DNA of 64,000 bases from Kribbella capetownensis. GTDB lineage: Bacteria > Actinomycetota > Actinomycetes > Propionibacteriales > Kribbellaceae. Position 1 is the stretch's first letter. Every line of letters begins with the position of its first letter. Below the pieces are notes generated by a model. The model made no database searches. It saw nothing but the letters and a program-made list of their open reading frames with translations, and was not told the DNA's origin. The position numbers and the translations under genes are program-made. The stretch covers positions 1 through 64,000 of the forward strand of contig NZ_SJKD01000015.1 in assembly GCF_004331485.1 (NCBI RefSeq), in the 5' to 3' direction. Shown in pieces: positions 51,806-60,972 of this stretch.

Positions 51806-52891
51806 CTACTGAGCAGGATGGTGGGACGCGGGCAGCGGCCGGACCGACGCGCGGATCACGATGTGAGTGCCGAGCAGTTGACGTTCCCGGCCGGAGCCTG
51901 GCTCGGGCCGTTCGAGCGCGAGCCGAACCGCGGCTTTGCCCATCTCCTCGTGCGGCATGTAGACCGTCGTGAGCGGCGGGGAGAGCTCCTGCGCGACCGG
52001 GATGTTGTCGTACCCCACCAGCGAGATGTCACCCGGAACAGTCAGTCCGCTCTCACGCAGCGCGGCAAGCGCACCGGAAGCCATCACGTCGTTGTGGGTG
52101 AAGATCGCGGTGAACTCGAGACGATCCGCCAGCGCCTGACGGCAGCCCTGGTAGCCGCCGCTGCGATCCGCGCGGCACGGGATCACCAAGGACGGATCGA
52201 GCTCGACGCCGAAGTCCTCGTGGGCCGAACGGTACCCCGCCATCCGGCCGATCGTCGTCGTCGACCGTTCGGGGCCGGTCAGGGTCAGGATGCGCCGGTG
52301 TCCCAGCGAAAGCAGGTGGCTCGTCGCGGCGTACGCGCCACCTCGGTTGTCGTATTCGACCACGAGTGCCGGCACTCCGGCCGGCAGCGGCGGACGCCCG
52401 CAGAGGACGAGTTGCGCACCTCGCGCATGCAGCGCCCGGGCATGCGCGGACATCCGTTGCTCATAAGCGTCGGTGAGCTCGACACCGCCGACCAGGATGA
52501 CGGCATCGAGATCGTCCTGCTCCTCCAGGCGAGCGAAAACCTGTTCCTCGCGCTGCAGATCACCACCGGTGATGTACACCGAGCACAGCCGGCCGGCGTC
52601 ACCCGCGGCCTCCGCGACACCGGTCGCCACGTGGCTGCGCAGAGGCGAGACGACATCCGAAACCACCATGGCGATGTGCGACGCGGCCTGGTTGCGCTTC
52701 GGCGGACGGGACGTGACGGCGTAGTTGAGGTCCTCGACCGCACGCAGCACTCTTGCCCGGGTTGATTCGGCGACCGGATAGTCACTGGTCAGCGCCCGCG
52801 AGGCGGTAGCAACCGAGACCTCTGCACGGCGCGCCACATCCCGCAGCGTCGGTGCGCTCCGCCGCGTCGGCTCCGCCTCGATGTCGTCCAT
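51806..52891 (-). CDS. LacI-family transcriptional regulator
   Basis: A 361-residue LacI regulator. The N-terminal helix-turn-helix ('LRDVARRAEVSVATASRALT') and hinge are followed by a periplasmic-binding-protein-like effector domain with 'FTHNDVMASGALAALRESG' and 'GDISLVGYDNIPVAQ'. It lies directly behind the DUF2264 gene of the sugar-transport operon and tail to tail with the secreted hydrolase. The near-identical promoter blocks at 48913 and 58051 and the palindrome at 59152 are its likely operators, with a released sugar as inducer. Confidence 0.93.
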   Translation of the reverse strand: MDDIEAEPTRRSAPTLRDVARRAEVSVATASRALTSDYPVAESTRARVLRAVEDLNYAVTSRPPKRNQAASHIAMVVSDVVSPLRSHVATGVAEAAGDAGRLCSVYITGGDLQREEQVFARLEEQDDLDAVILVGGVELTDAYEQRMSAHARALHARGAQLVLCGRPPLPAGVPALVVEYDNRGGAYAATSHLLSLGHRRILTLTGPERSTTTIGRMAGYRSAHEDFGVELDPSLVIPCRADRSGGYQGCRQALADRLEFTAIFTHNDVMASGALAALRESGLTVPGDISLVGYDNIPVAQELSPPLTTVYMPHEEMGKAAVRLALERPEPGSGRERQLLGTHIVIRASVRPLPASHHPAQ

Positions 52892-52901
52892 CGGGTCCTT
52901 C

Positions 52902-54863
52902 CTACCTGATGCCTGCAAAGATCGAATCGAGATCGAACACCTGTCGCGTGTCGTCCCACTCGACCGTGACCACGCCCCGGTCGACCGTGCCTGCGACCGA
53001 ATCCTCGACCGGCACGCCGCTCAACGACGCCATGGCAACATACACAGTGCGATCCGGCGAGGTCGTGCCCAGCAACTCCGGCACGACTGCCCACTCTCCG
53101 TACGCCGTTCCGTACGACGCAGACGAGGTACCGGCCGTCTCCCATCCGTGCAAACCGGCCACGGCCGATCGCAGCTCACCGGTCGCGACCACACCGGTCG
53201 CCCGCTCGACCCGGACATCGACCACTCCCGGATGCGGCGCAGCCACGGCCCACCCCGAGAACCGCACCGGTAAGTCAGGCGGGATCCTGACCAGTCGATT
53301 GATCCGGACCTCGAGCGCACCGCGGACCACCGTCAGGCTCTCGATGCGCGCGGACGGCAGCACCGGCCCTCCGTCCGAGGTGTCGCTGGCACCCCAGGGT
53401 GAGAACCTCGGGAAGCGCGGCGCATGCCAGGACGCCACCCAGTTCTCCCCGGCCGCGACGCGATGGATCCGCCGGCGTGCGCTCCACACACGTCGGATCC
53501 CGACCTGGATGTCGTTGTCGGCCGGATCGTGCAGCGAGGTCGGACCGGTGCGGGTCGAGTAGCCGAACCTGGCGTACAGCGGGTCCGGCGCACCGCTGTC
53601 GGCCGCGTCGGTCTTCAGATGGTCGCTGCCGTGGTTGTGAACCCGGACCAAGCCGTCCGCCGCGGTGCTCTGGATCAGCAGGCCGACATCAAGTGCCCGC
53701 GTGTAGTCCGCAGTGTCGCCGGGGAGTTCTGTCTCCGTTGCCGTCCACACCGGATGGTCGGCCGGCAGCATGAGAGCGAGGAAGCCCTTCGACGCCCAAT
53801 ACGGCGATCCCGGACCGGAGTACCGCTGCACGGTGGGCAGATGTTCACCGTGCCACCCCAGCGAGAGCACTCCGTTGTCCGTGATCGAGCCATGCTCGAG
53901 GAAGTACCGCAGTCCGGCCGAGAGGATCCGCCTGGACTGGCCGGAGGTCAGGGGCGTCCGATCGACCGCCTCGCCCAGCGCGACGGCCGCCAGTGTCGCC
54001 GTGCGGTACGTCATACTCCGACCGTAGTACAGCGGAGAGCCGTTCCGGTCGAAGGTCCGGGTGAAGGTCTGCAGGAACTCCTCCAGGCGCCCACCCAAGG
54101 TGTCCAGTTCCGGCAGGCCATGCAACCTGGCATGCAGCACCGGGTACAGGTGCATCGCCCAGCCGACGTAATGGTCGTACGCCTCGCCGGCACCGTCGGA
54201 GTACCAGCCCTGGCCGCGATACCAGACCTCGATCAGCTCCAGGGCTCGCTCGATCACGAAGCGGGTCTGGTCGTCGGCCCGGCCCACGCCTTCCAGGAAA
54301 CTCGCGATCGTCGCCGGGAAGAGATACCAGTTGTTCGGCGACGGCTCGCGGGTGATGGTCGCGCGGAACCAGTCGGCGAGCCGGTCCTGCTCGTCCGGAG
54401 CGAGTCGGCCCCACGTGTCCGCCTTGGTCAGGTGCAGGCTCAGGGCGATCCCGGCCGCCTCCACGTGCGGTTGACCATCACGGCCGACGTGACCGACGAC
54501 CGGCCACGACTCGTTGTCGTCGGCACCGACCGTGCGGGTACCGGCAATCAGGCCGTCGACGTACTCGGCCAGGTGGTTGTTGCGGTCCGCGTCTCCGGCG
54601 TGCAGGAACGCCGCCAGCAGGAACGTACGCGCGAAGCCCTCCAAACCATCCGTCGCCGGACCCTGTTGCGACGGACGGCCCGGGAAGTTGATCCGGGCCC
54701 CCTTCGGCGACCGATACGCGGCCGCCGAGGTCAGCAGATGGTTCGCGACCGCGATCCAGTGCTGCCTGGTCAGGCCGGTGTACGGACTCAGCTCGCGGTC
54801 CTCGTCGGGCAGCACCGCGGCGAGCCGGCCGGCGACCTGGAGCTGGGGCAGTACGGGAATCAT
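52902..54863 (-). CDS. DUF2264-family protein (probable glycan hydrolase)
   Basis: A 653-residue cytoplasmic protein of the DUF2264 family. The N-terminal (alpha/alpha)-barrel region has 'TDGLEGFARTFLLAAF', 'GAGEAYDHYVGWAMHLYPVL' and the hallmark 'GPGSPYWASKGFLALMLP'; the C-terminal part is a beta-domain with no assigned role. Members of this family have been placed with glycoside hydrolases acting on uronic-acid sugars (GH154), which is from memory. Lacking a signal peptide, it should cut imported oligosaccharides. It lies in the sugar ABC operon, 39 bp after the second permease and 10 bp before lacI. Confidence 0.82.
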   Translation of the reverse strand: MIPVLPQLQVAGRLAAVLPDEDRELSPYTGLTRQHWIAVANHLLTSAAAYRSPKGARINFPGRPSQQGPATDGLEGFARTFLLAAFLHAGDADRNNHLAEYVDGLIAGTRTVGADDNESWPVVGHVGRDGQPHVEAAGIALSLHLTKADTWGRLAPDEQDRLADWFRATITREPSPNNWYLFPATIASFLEGVGRADDQTRFVIERALELIEVWYRGQGWYSDGAGEAYDHYVGWAMHLYPVLHARLHGLPELDTLGGRLEEFLQTFTRTFDRNGSPLYYGRSMTYRTATLAAVALGEAVDRTPLTSGQSRRILSAGLRYFLEHGSITDNGVLSLGWHGEHLPTVQRYSGPGSPYWASKGFLALMLPADHPVWTATETELPGDTADYTRALDVGLLIQSTAADGLVRVHNHGSDHLKTDAADSGAPDPLYARFGYSTRTGPTSLHDPADNDIQVGIRRVWSARRRIHRVAAGENWVASWHAPRFPRFSPWGASDTSDGGPVLPSARIESLTVVRGALEVRINRLVRIPPDLPVRFSGWAVAAPHPGVVDVRVERATGVVATGELRSAVAGLHGWETAGTSSASYGTAYGEWAVVPELLGTTSPDRTVYVAMASLSGVPVEDSVAGTVDRGVVTVEWDDTRQVFDLDSIFAGIR

Positions 54864-54902
54864 CGATCACCTATTCGTTGGCAGTACGGTCGGGTTCCGG
54901 GA

Positions 54903-55784
54903 TCAGCCTTTGATCCCCGAGGTGGCCATGCCCGCGATGAAGTATCGCTGGCCGAAGACGAACAACAAGATCATCGGCAGCGTCGCCAACGCCGACATCG
55001 CCATCAGGAACGGCCATTGCACGCCGCCCTGTCCCTGCGCGAACGTCGCCAGGCCGAACTGCAGCGGCCGCAGGCTCTCCGAACTGGTCGCTACCAGCGG
55101 CCAGATGAACCCGTTCCACGACGACTCCACGTTGAACAACGCGATCGTGACGAAAGCCGGCGCAGCCAGCGGCGCCATGATGCGGACGAAGATGCCGATC
55201 TCGGACACGCCGTCGACGCGGGCCGCATCGGCGAGTTCGGCCGGTAGCGAGACGAAGAACTGGCGGGCGAGAAAAGTGAACAGCGGGGCGGACACGAACG
55301 GCACGATCAGCGCGGCCCACGTGTTCAGCCAGCCAGTGCCGCCGTTGCCGAAGATGTCATTGCCACCGGCGAGCGGAATCCGCCGTACCACCAGGAACAG
55401 CGGAACGATCAGCACCTGGAACGGCACGATGAGCAGGATGATGAAGTAGTTGAGGATCCCACGCGCGCCGCGGACCGGCAGCTGAGCGAGCGCATAGCCG
55501 GCCGCCGTTGACAGCAGCAGCACCGGAATGGTCTGGCCGACGACCACGATCAGGCTGTTGCGGAAGTACGTCGCGAACGGCGCGGCCTTCAGGGCGTTCA
55601 CGTAGTTGAGCCACTCGATCCGCTGCGGCAGCCAGGAGAAGTGGTTGACCTCGTTCAGCGACTTGAACGAAGTCAACACCATCCACACGAAGGGCAGGAC
55701 CATCAGGAACCCGCCGACGGTGAGGAAAGCGACCAGGAGCGCCTTACCGGCCTTCGGCCGCGGCACCCGTACGACAGTACTCAC
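54903..55784 (-). CDS. Sugar ABC transporter permease (CUT1, MalG-type)
   Basis: A 293-residue inner-membrane permease with six helices. The cytoplasmic EAA loop that contacts the ATPase is 'ELADAARVDGVSEIGIFVRI'. Short N-terminus and helix pattern are those of MalG/UgpE-type permeases of CUT1 sugar importers. The start overlaps the end of the other permease by four bases. No ATP-binding subunit is in the operon; in actinomycetes such importers often share a distant MsiK-type ATPase. Confidence 0.92.
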   Translation of the reverse strand: MSTVVRVPRPKAGKALLVAFLTVGGFLMVLPFVWMVLTSFKSLNEVNHFSWLPQRIEWLNYVNALKAAPFATYFRNSLIVVVGQTIPVLLLSTAAGYALAQLPVRGARGILNYFIILLIVPFQVLIVPLFLVVRRIPLAGGNDIFGNGGTGWLNTWAALIVPFVSAPLFTFLARQFFVSLPAELADAARVDGVSEIGIFVRIMAPLAAPAFVTIALFNVESSWNGFIWPLVATSSESLRPLQFGLATFAQGQGGVQWPFLMAMSALATLPMILLFVFGQRYFIAGMATSGIKG

Positions 55785-56722
55785 GAGCCCTCCCGGTTAC
55801 GCACGCTGAGCCGGCCGAGGCCGATCAAAATGCCGACGAACACCAGCATGATCACGGTCTCCGCGGACGCGTAGCCGATATGCAGCCGTTCGAAGGCGTT
55901 GGTGAAGATGTCGAAGGTCAGCACGTTGGTCGCGTGCGCCGGCCCGCCACCAGTGGTGACGTAGATCAGGTCGAACACCTGGAACGAGCCCGCTATCGAG
56001 GTGACCAGGACGAAGAAGTGCACCGGCGCGATGCCTGGCCAGGTAACGTGCCGGAAGGCCTGCCAGCGGGAGGCCCCGTCCAGCGTCGCCGCCTCGATCA
56101 GGTCCTTGGAGATACTCTGCAGCGCCGCGAGATAGATGATCATCTTCGCGCCCAGACCCTGCCACACACCCACCACCATCAACGCCGGCAACGCGACGTC
56201 CGGGTCGGTCAGCCAGCCCGACCGGGCCATCCCGAAGAACGACAGCACCTGGTTGCCGAGCCCCGCCGCAGGGTTGTAGATCCACAGCCACACGGATGCG
56301 ACCGCGACGGTCGATGTCACCACCGGGACGTAGAACAGTGTCCGGAACAGGGCCCGTCCGGGGATCTTCTGGTTGAGCGCGATCGCAACCGCCAGCGACA
56401 ACGCCATCGCCACCGGAACCACGGCAACGGTGTAGAGCAGGGTCCGCAGTACGGCGTCCCGGAACTGCGCGTCCCCGAACAGCTCAACGTAGTTGCCCAG
56501 GCCGATCCACTTGCCCCGGCCGGCCACCCGAGCGTTGGTCAAGCTCAGGTAGACAGCCATCAGGCCCGGCAGCGCGACGAAGATCACCGAGTGCACCAGG
56601 GCCGGCGAAAGCAGCAGCCAGCCGGCTCGCGCCTTGGCCCGTTCGACTCCCCCGCGGCGGCGGCGGGCAGGGAGTCGGTCGACGCCGCCGCCCGCCGGCC
56701 TCTCGAGGGTCTGAGTGGTCAT
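55781..56722 (-). CDS. Sugar ABC transporter permease (CUT1, MalF-type)
   Basis: A 313-residue permease with a charged N-terminus, six helices and the EAA loop 'DLIEAATLDGASRWQAFRHV'. It is the MalF/UgpA-type partner of the gene at 54903-55784. The start overlaps the solute-binding protein gene stop by four bases and the end overlaps the next permease, so the three transport genes are coupled. Substrate presumably an oligosaccharide freed by the secreted hydrolase. Confidence 0.92.
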   Translation of the reverse strand: MTTQTLERPAGGGVDRLPARRRRGGVERAKARAGWLLLSPALVHSVIFVALPGLMAVYLSLTNARVAGRGKWIGLGNYVELFGDAQFRDAVLRTLLYTVAVVPVAMALSLAVAIALNQKIPGRALFRTLFYVPVVTSTVAVASVWLWIYNPAAGLGNQVLSFFGMARSGWLTDPDVALPALMVVGVWQGLGAKMIIYLAALQSISKDLIEAATLDGASRWQAFRHVTWPGIAPVHFFVLVTSIAGSFQVFDLIYVTTGGGPAHATNVLTFDIFTNAFERLHIGYASAETVIMLVFVGILIGLGRLSVRNREGS

Positions 56723-58014
56723 TTGCGCGCCACCGAGTCAAGCTCCTTGAGCACGTCCTGAGGCGACTTCCGTCCCAGAATCACTTCGTCCAGCGACGGA
56801 CCGAACTTCGCCCGGAAGTCGAGGAAGGTCGCGCCGCCGTATTCGAAGATGGCCTTGTCGAGATTCTTCCACGCGAACGAGCCCGCCGGGTTCGACTTCA
56901 CGAAGGCGCTGTCCCCAGCGTCGTTGCTGATCGGGACGCCGACGTCGAGCTTGGAGATCGCCTCCTGCGACTTCTGGTCCTGCATGGCCTTGACGAACGC
57001 GAGCGCGGCCTGCGGGTACTTCGTTCCCTCGCCCACCGCAGCGACCCGCCCACCGACGTACATGACCTCTTTGGTGTCCTTCAAGTTGAAGTAGACCAGG
57101 TCCTTGCACTTGTCACCGATCCCGTCCCCGCCGGTCGAGCAGTCGACGTACGGGCTGGCGAACCCTATCGCGGCCTCACCAGTGGTCACGAGAGCCGTCT
57201 TGGCCGAGTTCTGGTATCCGTATCGCGACGACTTGTCGACGCTGACCATGTCATGGATGAGCTGCAGCGCCTCGACGCCCTGATCACCGTTGAAGGCGGG
57301 CTGCCCATCGGCAGTGAACATCTCGCCACCCTTGGCGCCCAGGAACGCAACGAACTGCTGACGGTAGTTGCTGGCCGGCGCCCAGAAGTCGAAGCCGGTC
57401 CTGGTGATCTGTCCCTTCGCGTCGCGCTTGGTCAGCTTCTTCGCGTCCTCGCGCAACTCCGCAAGGCTCTGCGGTGGGTTCGCCGGATCGAGGCCCGCCT
57501 CGGCGAACGCACTCTTGCTGTAGGCAAGCAATCTCGGGTTGGCGACGACCGGGACGGCGTACAACTCGTCCTGGTACTTCATCGGCGCCACGAACGCCGG
57601 GTACACCGACTTCTCCAGGTCCTCGGTGCTCACCCCCAGTTTGGTCAGCGACTGGATCGCGCCCAGGTCGGCCAGCGGCTGCACCCAACCGATGCCGGCG
57701 CTGACCACGTCGTAGTTGTTACCGGCCGCCAGCGAGGTCGAGATCTTCTCGTTCAGATTGTCGTACGGAACGAAATCAGGCTCGACCTTCATCTGGGGGT
57801 ACGTCTTGTGGAAGATGTCGACGATCCCCTGGAACACCGCCTGCCCCACGTTGTTGGCCGGGAAGTTCGGCACCACGACGCGCAGTGTGCCGGTCGCGGA
57901 TGCGGGGTCCTGACTCTCCTGGACCTCGGAACCGCCGGACGAACACGCGGCGATCGCCGTCAGCCCAACGGTCAGCGCCGTCGCTGTCACGGCCTTCAAT
58001 CCTCGCTGCATCAT
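56719..58014 (-). CDS. Sugar ABC transporter solute-binding lipoprotein
   Basis: A 431-residue extracellular binding protein of the CUT1 type. The ATG at 58014 gives a short charged head and hydrophobic core ending in the lipobox IAACSS, with lipid-modified Cys24. Longer in-frame readings lack a signal peptide. 'QESQDPASATGTLRVVVPNF' starts the mature fold and 'TTGEAAIGFASPY' and 'QAALAFVKAMQDQ' are usual for family 1 binding proteins. It is the first gene of the import operon and follows the shared promoter block at 58051-58099 by 37 bp. Confidence 0.92.
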   Translation of the reverse strand: MMQRGLKAVTATALTVGLTAIAACSSGGSEVQESQDPASATGTLRVVVPNFPANNVGQAVFQGIVDIFHKTYPQMKVEPDFVPYDNLNEKISTSLAAGNNYDVVSAGIGWVQPLADLGAIQSLTKLGVSTEDLEKSVYPAFVAPMKYQDELYAVPVVANPRLLAYSKSAFAEAGLDPANPPQSLAELREDAKKLTKRDAKGQITRTGFDFWAPASNYRQQFVAFLGAKGGEMFTADGQPAFNGDQGVEALQLIHDMVSVDKSSRYGYQNSAKTALVTTGEAAIGFASPYVDCSTGGDGIGDKCKDLVYFNLKDTKEVMYVGGRVAAVGEGTKYPQAALAFVKAMQDQKSQEAISKLDVGVPISNDAGDSAFVKSNPAGSFAWKNLDKAIFEYGGATFLDFRAKFGPSLDEVILGRKSPQDVLKELDSVARK

Positions 58015-58050
58015 CTCCACCACTCCTGTCGGTCGCTCCCCAGCCTCAGT

Positions 58051-58099
58051 GGTAAGCGTTTCCCGCAGAGGGTACGCATTTCTAGTATCGTTTCGCAAT
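58051..58099 (-). promoter_or_regulatory. Shared promoter/operator block of the sugar-import operon
   Basis: Read on the minus strand it opens ATTGCGAAACGATACTAG and closes GGAAACGCTTACC, matching 48913-48960 almost exactly except for about eight central bases. It lies 37 bp before the binding-protein start. Same sequence, same order and same distance from the genes imply one regulator, most likely the LacI at 51806. Confidence 0.7.
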
Positions 58100-58133
58100 A
58101 TCTCGCACGGATCTCTGAAACGTGCTCTGCGCA

Positions 58134-59126
58134 TCAGGCCATCAGGTCGTAGGTGCCGGGCAGCACCTCGTATCGCAGATCGAGGCCGGCCAGATAGCGC
58201 CTGATCTCGTCGACCACGATCGCCCCTTGAGTCCGGCGGGAGTGCCAGGTCCGGGCGCCAAGGTGCGGCGTCAGCAGGACGTTGGGCAGGCGCCACCACT
58301 CCGAATCCGCCGGCAGCGGCTCCTCGTCGAACACATCGACCGCCGCACTCAGGCGTCCAGTGCGGAGTTCGGCGAGCAGAGCCGCCGTATCGACCAGCGC
58401 CGCTCGGGCAGTGTTGATCAGAATTCCGCCATCGGGAATCATCGCGAGCCGGCGTGCGTCGAGCATGCGTCTCGTCTCCTGCCGCACCGGCGCATGCAGT
58501 GCCACGACCGCCGACTGCCCGAGAAGCGTGTCGAGCGGGACGAGCCTGGCTCCCAACTCCTTGCCGTCGCGCTCGCTCAGATAGGGATCGTGAACCAGGA
58601 CGTCCGCGCCGGCCGCGACGACCAGCTTGACATAGGCGCGCCCGACCCGGCTCGCTCCCACCACACCAACCGTCGCCCCTGCCAGGGTGCGCCCGAGACC
58701 GAGGTCGGCCGCGCTCCACCCGTGTTCGGCGTTCATCCTCCGGTCGACTCGATCAAGGTCCCGCAGCCGCGCGATCGTCATGTACAGCGCCAGTTCCGCC
58801 ACCGACTGCGCCATCCCCGCCGACGCCTGGCTGACCCGCACGCCGTGCGGTAGCAGCGACAACGGCACCAGCGAACGGATCGAGCCCGCGCTGTGCACAA
58901 TCAGCCTCAGCCGGTCCGAAGGACCCGGCCTGGCCGGCAATGGCTTCGATCCCCACCCTGTGATCAGGATGTCGGCCAGCAGTCGCCGATCGTCCCGATC
59001 GTCCGATTGCGGCGCACCACGCCGGATCAGTCGACCGAACCGCTCCAATCGCTGCAGCGACTCGCCGGCGAACAGTTCGGACTCGAGCTCGGGCGACAGA
59101 TCGACATAGACAATGGGCGTGACCAT
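58134..59126 (-). CDS. D-isomer-specific 2-hydroxyacid dehydrogenase
   Basis: A 330-residue NAD-dependent enzyme from the ATG at 59126. The Rossmann motif is VGVVGASRVGRAYVKL, slightly altered from GxGxxG (GAS.VG). The catalytic residues are Arg in INTARAALVD, Glu in DVFDEEPLP and His in LLTPHLGART. It should convert a 2-oxoacid to a D-2-hydroxyacid or the reverse (hydroxypyruvate/glyoxylate-type). It ends 35 bp from the promoter block of the import operon, on the same strand, and has a perfect LacI-type palindrome 26 bp before its start, so it belongs to the locus. Confidence 0.9.
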   Translation of the reverse strand: MVTPIVYVDLSPELESELFAGESLQRLERFGRLIRRGAPQSDDRDDRRLLADILITGWGSKPLPARPGPSDRLRLIVHSAGSIRSLVPLSLLPHGVRVSQASAGMAQSVAELALYMTIARLRDLDRVDRRMNAEHGWSAADLGLGRTLAGATVGVVGASRVGRAYVKLVVAAGADVLVHDPYLSERDGKELGARLVPLDTLLGQSAVVALHAPVRQETRRMLDARRLAMIPDGGILINTARAALVDTAALLAELRTGRLSAAVDVFDEEPLPADSEWWRLPNVLLTPHLGARTWHSRRTQGAIVVDEIRRYLAGLDLRYEVLPGTYDLMA

Positions 59127-59151
59127 GAGAGCCTTTCGACACAGTAACAAC

Positions 59152-59163
59152 AGAAACGTTTCT
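59152..59163. promoter_or_regulatory. LacI-type operator palindrome
   Basis: AGAAACGTTTCT is a perfect 12-bp palindrome with the central CG typical of LacI-family operators (GAAACGTTTC). It lies 26 bp before the dehydrogenase start. A weaker related sequence, GCAACCGCTTACC, follows at about 59202-59214 and resembles the AAACGCTTACC half-site of the shared promoter blocks. Confidence 0.75.
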
Positions 59164-59646
59164 ATACGGTTGCTCTCAGGGTAGGCAGGGGCGTTTCTCG
59201 GTGCAACCGCTTACCCCGCGTCGATCGCTCGCCCTAGTCTCTCCATTGCCGCCTGCGCCGCTCCTACCCGTTCTCGCAGCTGCTGCACGCGCTCCAACTG
59301 TCGGCCGGCTGAGTCCCGCCTCGGCACGTGCTGCCACTCAGACTTCGACAACCCACCCGTGATCGTCATCGCCATGTCGTGCACCGTGTTTGAACCACCC
59401 GGGTTTGATGCGCACCTCCTTCGTGGGGAAGGTGGCACTCATGCCGAGGAGGTAGGACGAGCAGACCAAGGCCAAGGCGGTCGACCCGCGACAGCGGTGC
59501 TCTGGCGGGTTCATCGCCGAGCACAAGACTCGGTTCGGGATCGCTTCGATCTGTCGTGCGCCGAGCACGCACGACTGCACGATCGCTCCGAGAACCTACT
59601 ACGCCTAAGCCCGGGGGGCGAGGCAGTCGTCGGCGCTGTAACCGGG
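59164..59646. other. Gap with no recognised gene
   Basis: Apart from the possible LacI half-site near 59202-59214, I find no family motif here. One minus-strand frame (59211-59376) would encode a helical, Glu/Arg-rich peptide of about 54 residues beginning MAMTITGG; it has no known relatives that I can name and could be chance. Confidence 0.35.
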
Positions 59647-60972
59647 TCAGCCGAGCACGGAGATCCGCTCGGATTCGCTCAGACCCAGGAGTGCCGTCTC
59701 CACAGACAGCGGTGACTGCGGCCGTCTGGCGCGTGGCAGCCGGCGCAGTGCTGGGGTGTAGCGCGCGAATGTGCTGAAGTCCGCTGGAAACGCCGACCGC
59801 TCCACCGCCAGCAGACGCCCGCGCCGCCGGGCACGGTTCGCGAGCTGCTGCCAACAGTCGACTTCCGCAAGGCCGCGGGAGCGGGTCCCGTGGCTGAAGA
59901 GCATGATGCCGATTTCGTCGAAGGTGTGGCCGTCGAGGTAGTCGGACAGAGCGTGCGCGCCCTGGCTGGTGGGAAAGTAGGTCCAATACGGGACTGACGC
60001 GGTGTCGACGGTCTGCCAGGGGTCGAGGACGATGAAGGAGCTGACCAGCAGCCGCCTCGGCTCGATGTCATGTCGTCGAAGCCAGGCGGCGTAGGTATCG
60101 GCTACCGCAGCCGCCGGATCCTGGGGATGGTGGTAGCGCAGCTCGACGACCGGATGATCGTGCTTGTCGGCGTACGCGCGGATGTGCTCCAGCAGTTCGT
60201 CGTCGAACCCCCACTCCGCTTCTGCCACCTCTTCGCTGGTTTCCGGGGCCCCAGGGAGTGCCTGGTACTGGTCCGGGCTCATCCCGCCCTGGGCGCCGAA
60301 CTGGAAGACGTGGTGGTCCGTGACGCGGGTGACTGGCCATGTGGACGCGTCACGCGTCACGATGATTGGAGCGTGCGGCTGAAGCCGGTGGGTGAGGAAG
60401 TGCTGGTACGCCGGTGGCAGCCCACGCCATTTGATGCGGAAGTAGGCCATCTGTGAGGCGCTGAGGGCGTCCTGGTTCGGGTCGTGCATGTGGTGGAGTC
60501 CGACTGTCGCGTTGCTGCGCAGCAGCGGCGGCGCATGCTGCACACCGAAGTCGAGAGCGCCGCGTACGTCGTCTGGGTCGGCCCAACGACGGCGTACTGG
60601 CACGAGCCATGTCTGGGGTAGCCACGGGATGCCGCAGGCGGCGTACAGGTGGGTGAGCGCTCCGTTGGAGGAGCCCACGACGACCGCGGGGTATTGCCGC
60701 TCGGGATACTGATGAACCGCCCAGGCGGCCACTTGGTCCAGTTCCACTTCGCGGAGGCGTCTCGGTGGCAAGCCCTCTGAGCCGGTGACGAAGGCGTAGA
60801 CCCGACGGCGGAGCGGGAGCGGAAGGAGTCGGCTGGCGTAGACGAGCGGCGCCGTGATCGGGGACTGGCCGAGGTATTCGAACGGCCTTTCCGCCAGCGC
60901 TCGCGACAACGCCAGGAGCATGGCGGTCGCCGAGTCGAACGCCGCGATGGAGCGCTGGGGGCGCACGGTCAC
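59647..60972 (-). CDS. Alpha/beta-hydrolase-like protein of unknown function
   Basis: A 441-residue protein from a GTG at 60972 that overlaps the upstream hydrolase stop by four bases (GTGA). A nucleophile-elbow-like motif GSSNG lies near residue 123-127 after 'YPAVVV', as in alpha/beta hydrolases. The central region (about 150-330) is rich in His and Trp ('GLHHMHDPNQDALS', 'VTDHHVFQFGAQGG') and the C-terminal third has 'LDPWQTVDTASVPYWTYFPT'. No signal peptide or membrane helix. I cannot name the family. It is translated together with a canonical alpha/beta hydrolase, which suggests a two-enzyme step on one substrate or a heteromeric complex. Confidence 0.7.
   Translation of the reverse strand: MTVRPQRSIAAFDSATAMLLALSRALAERPFEYLGQSPITAPLVYASRLLPLPLRRRVYAFVTGSEGLPPRRLREVELDQVAAWAVHQYPERQYPAVVVGSSNGALTHLYAACGIPWLPQTWLVPVRRRWADPDDVRGALDFGVQHAPPLLRSNATVGLHHMHDPNQDALSASQMAYFRIKWRGLPPAYQHFLTHRLQPHAPIIVTRDASTWPVTRVTDHHVFQFGAQGGMSPDQYQALPGAPETSEEVAEAEWGFDDELLEHIRAYADKHDHPVVELRYHHPQDPAAAVADTYAAWLRRHDIEPRRLLVSSFIVLDPWQTVDTASVPYWTYFPTSQGAHALSDYLDGHTFDEIGIMLFSHGTRSRGLAEVDCWQQLANRARRRGRLLAVERSAFPADFSTFARYTPALRRLPRARRPQSPLSVETALLGLSESERISVLG

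Noticed and set aside
59211..59376. Coiled-coil-like peptide of about 54 residues on the minus strand.
   Set aside because: Length and sequence alone do not support a gene, and the 3' end overlaps a likely LacI half-site.
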